Positions 27,585 to 34,889 of a DNA stretch of 64,000 nucleotides are shown here, in pieces. Below the pieces are notes generated by a model. That model made no database searches and was not told where the DNA came from. It was given only the letters and a program-made list of their open reading frames with translations. This DNA is from JABMQB01 sp963666575 (lineage in GTDB: Bacteria; Bacteroidota; Bacteroidia; Bacteroidales; Prolixibacteraceae), in assembly GCA_963666575.2 (NCBI GenBank), contig CAXXYG010000021.1, positions 101,400 through 165,399 of the forward strand. The letters are read 5' to 3'. The position numbers and the translations under genes were made by a program. Positions within the stretch are counted from its first letter, which is position 1; every line of letters begins with the position of its first letter.

Positions 27585-27623
27585 TTTTGTGTACATATTA
27601 GTAATATGAATTTGTACACAAAA
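27585..27623. repeat. Perfect 11-bp inverted repeat in the sigma-fecR gap
   Basis: TTTTGTGTACA (27585-27595) and TGTACACAAAA (27613-27623) are exact reverse complements, 17 nt apart. The spacer itself holds a smaller palindrome ATATTA-G-TAATAT (27595-27607). It lies between the sigma stop (27677) and the fecR start (27571). It could be an mRNA hairpin or an operator; the half-site TGTGTA/TACACA is the same as in the palindromes near the Nudix regulator (34792-34853). Confidence 0.6.
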
Positions 27624-27676
27624 TCCCCTAGTGCTAATGCTATAAAAACATAAAATAAATCACAAGAGGCTAACTG

Positions 27677-28264
27677 TCATGAATTTACAAACAGAACAAA
27701 AAACAACAATGAGGAAAAATTATCTTCGCCTAATTGTTTACGAATATTTTTGAGGGCTTCGGTTAAATGGTTTTCAACTGTTTTTGGAGATATCCCTAAT
27801 TCCTGAGCAATTTCTTTAATATGCTGACCGTCTCTCCTTCTTTTTAATATAACCGCCTTTTGTCTTTCTGGAAGATGATTTATAATTTCTTCAACCTTTT
27901 CGAGTAAATTCTGATAATCCAGACGCTCATCAAATTTAGGAGTGAATTTTATGGATTCTTCAAGCAGTTTGTCTTTAAAGGTTTGCTTACGACGAACCCG
28001 ATCAAAATTCTCTAATATCTGATTAAAGGCTATTTTAAAAAGATAGGCCTTGAATGATAACTCAGGTTTGAGTTCTATCCGATTGCTCCAAATGCGCAAA
28101 AATACTTCTTGAACAACCTCCTCTGCATCTTCTTTAGATTTTAGATAACCATATGTAAAATGATAAATTCGACTAGCATAAATTGAAAAAAGCTTATCAA
28201 AAGCACTCGTACTTCCCTTTTTTAAAGCTTTCACTAACAATATTTCCGTTTCTTCAGATTTCAC
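27677..28264 (-). CDS. ECF RNA polymerase sigma factor (second locus)
   Basis: 195 residues. Region 2 (FDKLFSIYASRIYHFTYGYL, EEVVQEVFLRIWSNR, KAYLFKIAFNQILENFDR) and region 4 (LPERQKAVILKRRRDG, IKEIAQELGISPKTVENHL) are complete. It is the first gene of the sigma-fecR-susC-susD-DUF1593-GH51-GH2-GH30 unit. Regulation through the SusC/FecR relay is inferred from the STN domain in SusC. Confidence 0.94.
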   Translation of the reverse strand: MKSEETEILLVKALKKGSTSAFDKLFSIYASRIYHFTYGYLKSKEDAEEVVQEVFLRIWSNRIELKPELSFKAYLFKIAFNQILENFDRVRRKQTFKDKLLEESIKFTPKFDERLDYQNLLEKVEEIINHLPERQKAVILKRRRDGQHIKEIAQELGISPKTVENHLTEALKNIRKQLGEDNFSSLLFFVLFVNS

Positions 28265-28348
28265 AAAGGCTCTTTATGTATCTTAACAAGAGGCTCAAAA
28301 ATAAACAAAAGAAAACAAAATGAAAGTAAATGAAACTAAAAAACAAAA

Positions 28349-28382
28349 CAAAAATAAAAGTCAGAATTAAATAGGTACCAAA
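28349..28382 (-). promoter_or_regulatory. Bacteroidota-type promoter for the PUL sigma gene
   Basis: On the minus strand TTTG (28382-28379) and TATTTTTG (28356-28349) are 22 nt apart, close to the -33/-7 pattern of Bacteroidota (TTTG and TAnnTTTG). It is about 85 nt before the sigma start. The rest of 28265-28508 is AT-rich without other visible features. Confidence 0.5.
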
Positions 28383-28508
28383 ATTAATTATGGTCGGGTA
28401 AATTTAAATGATATAATCAATTCATCCAGAGAATTCATTTTAGCACTTAAAAGAAAAAATTAATCTAAAAACTAAATATAATCCAAACCTACAAATAACA
28501 ATAATAAA

Positions 28509-28598
28509 GTCTTTTCCGAAACCATCAAAAGGATTGCAGAGGTTTTAGATGTTGATACCAGGGAGTTGCTGGAGATGACAAAAACTATTAAAATTTAA
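28509..28598 (+). pseudogene. Remnant of an XRE-type (HTH_3) regulator, C-terminal end only
   Basis: A 29-codon open stretch ending in TAA reads VFSETIKRIAEVLDVDTREL..., which looks like the last helix of an XRE/Cro helix-turn-helix domain (the usual IKRIAEALDVDPRELL pattern). There is no start codon, and the frame is lost upstream. It stands 208 bp from the tRNA-Pro gene, so it may be a leftover of an inserted element. Short length limits certainty. Confidence 0.5.
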
Positions 28599-28805
28599 AT
28601 AATCACAGTTTTAAAAGTAAAACGGCCCAAGCTGGTCCCTAATATCCAACTGACAGATCCGACTAGGAAGCTTTTTATACTTTTTTTTGTAAAATACTTG
28701 AGGAAGTAATATGGGAAGTTTGGATCTTGACTTTTTGACATAAAAACACAAAACCCACAAATACAACGATTTGTAGGCTTTTAATTATGTATGAATTCAC
28801 AAAAG

Positions 28806-28878
28806 TCGGGGTGACAAGACTTGAACTTGCGACCCCTCGCCCCCCAGACGAGTACGCTACCAACTGCGCCACACCCCG
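28806..28878 (-). tRNA. tRNA-Pro (anticodon GGG)
   Basis: 73 nt cloverleaf without encoded CCA. Acceptor stem CGGGGTG pairs with CACCCCG; discriminator A. The anticodon stem CTCGT/GCGAG encloses loop CTGGGGG, giving anticodon GGG (reads CCC and CCU). The T arm contains GTTCAAGTC. It is on the minus strand between the PUL and trxB. Confidence 0.95.
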
Positions 28879-29032
28879 ATTTTATGCCTGCAAAAGTAGC
28901 ATTTGAATTAATTCCTGCAAAATAAATCCAATGAATCATAACTAAAAAAGTTTAATACTGTCGATCAATTCTGTCTATCCATACTTAGTTATTATTGATT
29001 AAATTTATAGGTGTAGATAGTTAGATGTTTTG

Positions 29033-29040
29033 TATTTTTG
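29033..29040 (+). promoter_or_regulatory. -7 box of trxB
   Basis: TATTTTTG fits TAnnTTTG and lies 26 nt before the ATG at 29066. This also argues against the longer in-frame start at 29030, which would lie inside the promoter. Confidence 0.5.
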
Positions 29041-29065
29041 TACAAAACATAAAAAAATCACAATC

Positions 29066-30064
29066 ATGTTCAAACCATTAGAAATAAACGACGATAAAAA
29101 TAACTCTTCAGTAAATCCAACTGAAGTTGAAAAAGTAAAATGTTTAATCATTGGATCGGGGCCTGCTGGCTATACTGCTGCTATTTATGCTGCACGTGCC
29201 AATCTCTCGCCTGTTATGTACGAAGGTTTACAACCCGGCGGACAACTAACAACTACCACTGAAGTTGAAAACTACCCGGGTTACCCTGAAGGTGTTACCG
29301 GGCCTGTGATGATGGAAGACCTCAAAAAACAAGCACAACGATTTGGTACCGATGTCCGTTGGGGATTGGCCACAAAAGCTGATTTTTCGGGCGAAGTGCA
29401 CAAAGTTTGGATCGATGAAAACAAAATCATTGAAGCAGAAACGGTTATTATTGCAACCGGAGCTACGGCCAAATACCTTGGCCTTGATGATGAACAAAAA
29501 TATGCCGGAGGTGGAGTATCAGCCTGCGCTACATGCGATGGATTTTTCTACCGTGGTAAGGATGTTGCGGTGGTTGGCGGTGGAGATACTGCTGCCGAAG
29601 AAGCCATGTACCTTGCCGGTTTATGTAACAAAGTTTATTTAATTGTCAGGCGCGATGTACTCAGGGCTTCAAAAGTAATGGCCGAAAGAGTTGAAAATAC
29701 GCCTAATGTCGAAGTACTCTGGAAACACCAAACAAAAGGGCTTTTTGGCGATGGTGTTGTTGAAGGTGCTGTGTTAGTCAAAAATCTTGGCGAAGCAAAC
29801 GAAGAGGAAGTAAAAATTAAAGTTGATGGTTTTTTCCTGGCTATTGGGCATACGCCTAATTCAGAAATCTTTAAAGATTACCTTAACACCGATGCTGTTG
29901 GTTATATTCAAACTATTCCGGGAACATCAAAAACCAATATCCCTGGTGTATTTGCCTGTGGCGATGTACAAGATTCACAATACCGCCAGGCAGTTACTGC
30001 CGCCGGATCGGGATGTATGGCTGCCATTGATAGTGAACGTTATTTGTCTGAAAAACATTCATAA
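29066..30064 (+). CDS. trxB: Thioredoxin reductase
   Basis: NADPH-dependent flavoenzyme that reduces thioredoxin, 332 residues from MFKPLEIND. Seen in order: FAD-binding LIIGSGPAGYTAAIYAAR, the GGQLTTTTEVENYPGYP segment, the redox pair in VSACATCDGFFYRGK, the NADPH site VAVVGGGDTAAEEAMYL and the second FAD motif GVFACGDVQDSQYRQAVTAAGSG. The N-terminus carries about 20 extra polar residues compared with the E. coli protein. A single-gene unit closed by a strong hairpin terminator. Confidence 0.96.
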   Translation: MFKPLEINDDKNNSSVNPTEVEKVKCLIIGSGPAGYTAAIYAARANLSPVMYEGLQPGGQLTTTTEVENYPGYPEGVTGPVMMEDLKKQAQRFGTDVRWGLATKADFSGEVHKVWIDENKIIEAETVIIATGATAKYLGLDDEQKYAGGGVSACATCDGFFYRGKDVAVVGGGDTAAEEAMYLAGLCNKVYLIVRRDVLRASKVMAERVENTPNVEVLWKHQTKGLFGDGVVEGAVLVKNLGEANEEEVKIKVDGFFLAIGHTPNSEIFKDYLNTDAVGYIQTIPGTSKTNIPGVFACGDVQDSQYRQAVTAAGSGCMAAIDSERYLSEKHS

Positions 30065-30083
30065 TAAAAAAAATAATCCAAAC

Positions 30084-30113
30084 AAAAAGCAGGGCAACAT
30101 GCCCTGCTTTTTT
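30084..30113. terminator. Bidirectional terminator between trxB and the epimerase gene
   Basis: AAAAAGCAGGGC (30084-30095) pairs with GCCCTGCTTTTT (30101-30112) around AACAT, with an A-run before and a T-run after. It serves trxB on the plus strand and the convergent gene on the minus strand. Confidence 0.88.
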
Positions 30114-30136
30114 AATATCTTTTTAAAAATATTCCT

Positions 30137-31165
30137 CTAAATTTCTTTCAATACTTTATCAAGTAAAGCTTTTGTTGCTTTGATACCTTCGTCTTCTGAA
30201 AGTGTGTTGCCTTCATATTCAATTCCAACATACCCTTTAAATCCCGATTCCTTAACAATTTTCATAATCCTCAAAAAATCAGAGTCCACTTCTTCACCAT
30301 TTTCGTCAAAATCGTGTGATTTAGCACTCACCCCTTTTGCATAAGGCATTAGTTCAGCAATTCCTTCATATTTATCGTATTCATTCACACAACCATCGGG
30401 TCCCATTTCAATACAAAAATTGCCAAAATCAGGAAGTGTACCTACATTATCCATTCCAACTTTTTCCATTACATCAACAACCCATTTTGCATTTGAAGAA
30501 TAACCTCCATGGTTTTCCACAATAATATTGATTCCTTGAGTAGCACCATATTCAGCTAATTTTGTTAATCCATCAACAGCACTCGCTGCAACTTCTTCGG
30601 CAGTTCCCTCTCCTGCTGCGTTCACACGAATAGAATGAGCTCCAAGGAATTTAGCAACATCGACCCATTTATAGTGATTTTCAACAGCAGCCAGACGGGC
30701 TTCAGCATCAGAATCACCAATATTACCCAAAGCATCACACATAATTAATCCAACCGTTACGCCGGCGTCATCACATTTCTGTTTAAATGTATTCCAGTAG
30801 GCCTGATCGTTGGCTTTACTATAATAAAAAGTATTCACCAATTCAATACAATGAATTCCATAACCGGCAGCAATCGCGGGGAAATCCATAGGATTAAGTT
30901 CACCTTTTAAAACAGAATCGGGTGATTCTAGGAGCATTTTGCCAAACGATTGCCAATCGCTTAGACCGTCACCAAAAAACGAACGGTACAACGACCATTG
31001 TGCCAACGAGATTTGAAAATCGGGTGTTTCTTCTATAGCTGATTTGGTTTCGCCTTCATCAGTAACTTTTGAAGATTTTGTGCCTGAGTTACAGGATAAA
31101 AAGAAAACAGTTACTATAACCATCAATATGGTTTTTGATAACAAAAATCGATTTGTTTTTTTCAT
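30137..31165 (-). CDS. Sugar phosphate isomerase/epimerase-like lipoprotein (xylose-isomerase-type TIM barrel)
   Basis: 342 residues. Lipoprotein signal MKKTNRFLLSKTILMVIVTV ending in FFLSC, so it is exported and lipid-anchored, unlike cytoplasmic epimerases. The barrel shows GIHCIELVNTFYYSK, VGLIMCDALGNIGD, LGAHSIRVNAAGEG, INIIVENHGGYSSN, NVGTLPDFGNFCIEMG and FKGYVGIEYEGN; the Glu/Asp/His/Glu metal ligands of the AP-endonuclease-2 superfamily can be placed in ENHGG, PDFGN, AKSHDFDENG and IEYEG. Substrate unknown. Exported members are common in Bacteroidota and Planctomycetes. Confidence 0.85.
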   Translation of the reverse strand: MKKTNRFLLSKTILMVIVTVFFLSCNSGTKSSKVTDEGETKSAIEETPDFQISLAQWSLYRSFFGDGLSDWQSFGKMLLESPDSVLKGELNPMDFPAIAAGYGIHCIELVNTFYYSKANDQAYWNTFKQKCDDAGVTVGLIMCDALGNIGDSDAEARLAAVENHYKWVDVAKFLGAHSIRVNAAGEGTAEEVAASAVDGLTKLAEYGATQGINIIVENHGGYSSNAKWVVDVMEKVGMDNVGTLPDFGNFCIEMGPDGCVNEYDKYEGIAELMPYAKGVSAKSHDFDENGEEVDSDFLRIMKIVKESGFKGYVGIEYEGNTLSEDEGIKATKALLDKVLKEI

Positions 31166-31675
31166 AATTTTAATAGGTTAAAAGTTAGTTATAAATGATT
31201 TTAATCGGTATTTAGGTAAAGGTATAAAATACTTGTAATCTGATGAAAGAATAAAGCCATTATTCTTGTAACCTTAATCATTTAGGTAATACTCCAAACC
31301 ACTGAAAAATAAATCTAAGGCCAAAATTTGTATACTTTGTACATATAGGCAACACGTTCCTTTTTGAAAAGGATAATAATGGCAACTTGCCATTTATCCA
31401 GAAAAGATTTTTCCTGCCGTCAAACAACAGAAATCAGCATCAATCAATCGTTTATTCGGCCATTTAATTCCCCGTTCTTCCCCCTTTCGGATTCATGGGT
31501 ACTACCATTTCCCTACTCAAAAAAGAGGACTTATTTATACCAATTCTGAATTAAAAAGTGTTACTTTAAAATTGTTTTTACACCATATATAAAAACTCAT
31601 ATTCAAACCATTGTCAAAGAACAATATATAAAAATCATCTTGAAACTTTAATAGGAATCTGTTTAATATTATTTT
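31166..31675. promoter_or_regulatory. Divergent regulatory region between epimerase and GH95 genes
   Basis: 510 bp without a supported gene. It holds a repeated motif ATTTAGGTAA (31210-31219 and 31280-31289), both preceded by TTAATC; a nested dyad at 31371-31399; and a weak look-alike of the NrtR-type palindrome (TTTGTATA-N5-TACATATA, 31327-31347). These suggest transcription-factor binding, but none is tied to a named regulator. Confidence 0.4.
31371..31399. repeat. Nested inverted repeat (candidate operator or hairpin)
   Basis: AATGGCAA-C-TTGCCATT (31378-31394) is a perfect 8+1+8 palindrome. Outside it GGATAA (31371-31376) and TTATCC (31394-31399) also pair, lengthening the dyad. Confidence 0.55.
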
Positions 31676-34000
31676 ATGAAAACCAACCTGCCTTTTATCC
31701 TAACACTGCTAATACTTTTTTTTGGATGTTCTGAAAAGACTGATCAGCTCCCCAAACAAGGGCCACTTAAAATATGGTTTAACCAACCTGCAACAGAGTG
31801 GGTAGAAGCTTTGCCTGTAGGGAATGGGAGTCTGGGAGGAATGATTTATGGAATTCCAGGCAAAGAAAAAATTGTACTAAATGAAGAATCCGTATGGACA
31901 GGGCAAAAATTATTAAACCGTGATAAAAAAGACGGGCACAAATACTTAAAGGAAATTCAGGATTTGTTATTCGATGGAAAATATACGGAAGCTGAAAAAC
32001 TAGCCAACGAAAAGCTATTATCCGAAAGAATGCAATCGGGGACACAAACAAATCAAATATTAGCAAACCTTTATATTGAAAGCGAAGGCCTTGATAATGT
32101 GACCGATTACCGGCGGGAACTTGATATAAACAACTCAATTGTTTCAACAACTTTTAAAAATGATGGTGCCGATTATTTCAGGGAAGTTTTTTCGAGCTAC
32201 CCCGATAAAGTAATGGTAATACGATATGGAACCAGTAAAGAAGAAGGTTTGAACTTTACATCGTGGGTTGAACGAACTAAAAATACAAAAATTGAACTGG
32301 CTGAAAATTCCATATTTTTTTCAGAACATGTTGGAAATGGTGTTGGTGTAAAACTGTTCTCTCAGGTTCATTTCCAAGCCATTGGAGGAACTGTGGAAGC
32401 AATTGAAGGGAAAATACAAGTAAAAAATGCCACCGAAGTAATTATCCGGATTGTGGCTGCCACCGATTATAAAGGAGGAAACCCTGAAGAAATATGTTTA
32501 AACAATTTCAGGAATGCCTTATCTGTTGATTATAAAAAACTTCTCCGCTTCCATTTAACTGACTACCAGGATTTATTCAACCGTGTTTTATTTAATATTT
32601 CTGATAATAATGGTGAAGATTTACCTACCGATCAGCGTTTAAAGAATGTAATAAATGGAACTACCGACGACTATTTAACACAATTACAGTACCAGTTTGG
32701 TAGGTATTTATTAATAAGCAGTTCCCGCCCCGGTTCAATGCCAGCCAATTTACAAGGTATTTGGGTCGATGGATTTGAACCACCATGGAATGCCGATTAC
32801 CACATCAACATCAACATTCAAATGAATTACTGGTTGGCAGAACTTACCAACCTCACTGAATGTCATATTCCGTTCCTTGAATTTATTGGTGAACTACGTG
32901 AGCAAGGGCGAATAACAGCCAAAGAGACATATGGTGCCAAAGGTTTTGTTGCGCACCATACCACCGATGCCTGGCACATGACCAATTGTTTTGGCAATGC
33001 CCAGTACGGCATGTGGCCCATGGGAGCAGCCTGGGCATGCCAGCATTTATACACGCATTATGAATTTACCGAAGACCAGGACTACCTGCGCGAATATGCT
33101 TATCCTGTAATGAAAGAAGCTGCCAGGTTTTTTGTCGATTTATTGGTTCCTGACCCCAAAACAGGGCTTTTACTTTCAGGCCCATCTATCTCTCCCGAAA
33201 ATAGGTTTATTTCTGAAACAGGAGAAAAAGCAACTATGAATATGGGGCCAACCATGGACAAAGAAATAATTTTTGATTTGTTTAAAAATTGTATTGCAGC
33301 TGCGAATATATTAGGCACTGACCAGGATTTCAGCGCACTTCTTCAGGAAAAATTGGATAAAATGGCACCACTACAAATTGGCTCCGATGGAAGGCTTATG
33401 GAATGGACTGAAGAATTTGAGGAGGCAGAACCGGGGCACAGGCACATTTCACACCTGTTTGCCTTGCACCCATCGAACCAAATTACAAAACAGTTTACTC
33501 CAGATTTATTTGATGCAGCAAAAAAAACCATCAAACACCGGTTAGCCAACGGTGGCGGACACACAGGCTGGAGCCGCGCATGGATCATTAATTTCTGGGC
33601 ACGTTTGCTCGAACCTGAAAAAGCATACGAAAACATCCTGGCTCTTCAACGTAAATCAACCATTTCGAACTTATTTGATAACCACCCTCCTTTTCAAATT
33701 GATGGAAATTTTGGTGTTGTTTCAGGAATAACAGAGATGTTATTACAAAGCCATGCCAACGAATTACACCTTCTTCCAGCCTTACCAATCGGGTGGCCAA
33801 CAGGCTCAATTAACGGTATAAAAGGCCGAAAAGGTTTTGAGGTGAATATTAAATGGGAAAATGGGATTTTAAAATCTGCCTCTATTACATCACTTTTAGG
33901 CAATAATTTAAATATCCGGTACGGCGAAAGTGTTAAATCATTTGAAACAAAAGCTGGCGAAATAATCACATTCGATAATCAATTAAACAAGATCAATTAA
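31676..34000 (+). CDS. GH95 alpha-L-fucosidase (or alpha-L-galactosidase), lipoprotein
   Basis: 774 residues. Lipoprotein signal ending in LILFFGCSEK. The N-terminal domain starts with the family segment IWFNQPATEWVEALPVGNG and VLNEESVWTGQ. The (alpha/alpha)6 barrel carries PPWNADYHININIQMNYW (catalytic Asn region), MEWTEEFEEAEPGHRHISHL (catalytic Glu) and FQIDGNFGVVSGITEMLLQS (catalytic Asp). Full length. It cleaves terminal fucose, or L-galactose in some relatives, from plant or host glycans. Its 3' end overlaps the convergent Nudix regulator gene by 4 nt. Confidence 0.94.
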   Translation: MKTNLPFILTLLILFFGCSEKTDQLPKQGPLKIWFNQPATEWVEALPVGNGSLGGMIYGIPGKEKIVLNEESVWTGQKLLNRDKKDGHKYLKEIQDLLFDGKYTEAEKLANEKLLSERMQSGTQTNQILANLYIESEGLDNVTDYRRELDINNSIVSTTFKNDGADYFREVFSSYPDKVMVIRYGTSKEEGLNFTSWVERTKNTKIELAENSIFFSEHVGNGVGVKLFSQVHFQAIGGTVEAIEGKIQVKNATEVIIRIVAATDYKGGNPEEICLNNFRNALSVDYKKLLRFHLTDYQDLFNRVLFNISDNNGEDLPTDQRLKNVINGTTDDYLTQLQYQFGRYLLISSSRPGSMPANLQGIWVDGFEPPWNADYHININIQMNYWLAELTNLTECHIPFLEFIGELREQGRITAKETYGAKGFVAHHTTDAWHMTNCFGNAQYGMWPMGAAWACQHLYTHYEFTEDQDYLREYAYPVMKEAARFFVDLLVPDPKTGLLLSGPSISPENRFISETGEKATMNMGPTMDKEIIFDLFKNCIAAANILGTDQDFSALLQEKLDKMAPLQIGSDGRLMEWTEEFEEAEPGHRHISHLFALHPSNQITKQFTPDLFDAAKKTIKHRLANGGGHTGWSRAWIINFWARLLEPEKAYENILALQRKSTISNLFDNHPPFQIDGNFGVVSGITEMLLQSHANELHLLPALPIGWPTGSINGIKGRKGFEVNIKWENGILKSASITSLLGNNLNIRYGESVKSFETKAGEIITFDNQLNKIN

Positions 34001-34773
34001 AATAAAATCCCCCTACCCTCTGTTAATGCCTTATTATAGTTGGCAATATCGAATTTATAAAGGTAGGGCGAACGGTGCGATCCAATTTTACGTTGTTCGT
34101 CAAGGCGGGTTAAAATTCCAAGGCTCAGTATCTTTTTCTGAAAATTCCTCCTGTCGAGTTTTTTATCTAAAATAGTTTCATACAATTTTTGTAATTCAGG
34201 CAAGGTAAATTTTTCAGGAAGAAGGTTTAAACCTACCGGCTGGTAATTAAGCTGAGTTCGAATAGTTTTTAACGCCATCGAAATCATAAGTTGATGGTCA
34301 AAAAGAAGTTTGGGCAAATCATGGATATCCCACCAGGTACACTCTCTCGAAAATTCATCAGGACGGGGAAATGCTTTCGAGAATTCAATCAATGCATAAT
34401 ACCCCACTGAAATTGTCCTGTCATCGAGCCAACTGCCTTTTATCAGGTTATAAAAACGCGACGATTTAAAAGTGATTTCATCTTCTTCAGTCCATACCCG
34501 CTCCATATCACCAAATGTATAATACTGTTGTAGAAACACATCCGATAAAGCTGTCCTTTCCTTCAAAATTCGATTGGCAGCAGTATTTATTGATTCCTTA
34601 CGCCAAATATTGCCACCCGGTAAACACCACCCGTCAATATCATCCCAACATAATAGAAGTACTTTTAGCTGATTTTCGTGGTAACCAAATATGGCACAAT
34701 CAATTGAGAGCTGTGGTATAAAATGTTTGTCACCGTTTTTTACAAAATCTTCTATATCCTTAATTAATCTCAT
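33997..34773 (-). CDS. Nudix-type transcriptional regulator (NrtR/AraR class)
   Basis: 258 residues: an N-terminal Nudix domain (about 18-150) and a C-terminal winged helix (about 165-250, FTLPELQKLYETILDKKLDRRNF, SHRSPYLYKF). The Nudix box at about 72-92 (GGNIWRKESINTAANRILKE) keeps the first Glu and one Arg but lacks most acidic residues of the active site, which fits a sensor rather than a hydrolase. In Bacteroides, AraR of this class responds to L-arabinose. Divergent from the beta-mannosidase gene, with two matching palindromes in the shared 116-bp gap, its probable operators. Confidence 0.88.
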   Translation of the reverse strand: MRLIKDIEDFVKNGDKHFIPQLSIDCAIFGYHENQLKVLLLCWDDIDGWCLPGGNIWRKESINTAANRILKERTALSDVFLQQYYTFGDMERVWTEEDEITFKSSRFYNLIKGSWLDDRTISVGYYALIEFSKAFPRPDEFSRECTWWDIHDLPKLLFDHQLMISMALKTIRTQLNYQPVGLNLLPEKFTLPELQKLYETILDKKLDRRNFQKKILSLGILTRLDEQRKIGSHRSPYLYKFDIANYNKALTEGRGILF

Positions 34774-34791
34774 AAAACAAAAATAAAAAAA

Positions 34792-34816
34792 TTAATGTGT
34801 ATTAAGTACACATTAA
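34792..34816. promoter_or_regulatory. Probable operator 1 of the Nudix regulator
   Basis: Perfect 10+5+10 palindrome: TTAATGTGTA (34792-34801), TTAAG, TACACATTAA (34807-34816). It lies 19 nt before the regulator start, so repression of the regulator's own gene is plausible. Confidence 0.7.
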
Positions 34817-34828
34817 ACAAAAATTCTT

Positions 34829-34853
34829 ATATTGTGTACAATTTACACAATAT
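34829..34853. promoter_or_regulatory. Probable operator 2 of the Nudix regulator
   Basis: Perfect 10+5+10 palindrome: ATATTGTGTA (34829-34838), CAATT, TACACAATAT (34844-34853). It has the same core TTGTGTA/ATGTGTA-N5-TACACA as operator 1. The centres are 37 bp apart. It lies 37 nt before the GH2 start. Confidence 0.7.
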
Positions 34854-34889
34854 GATTTTAAAACTAATTAATCATTAAAACTAACGGAT

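Noticed and set aside
27572..27619. Longer start (GTG) for the second FecR
   Set aside because: It would run through the 11-bp inverted repeat and add a hydrophobic leader that FecR proteins do not have.
29030..29065. Longer start for thioredoxin reductase
   Set aside because: It uses TTG and overlaps the -7 box at 29033-29040; the ATG at 29066 is better.
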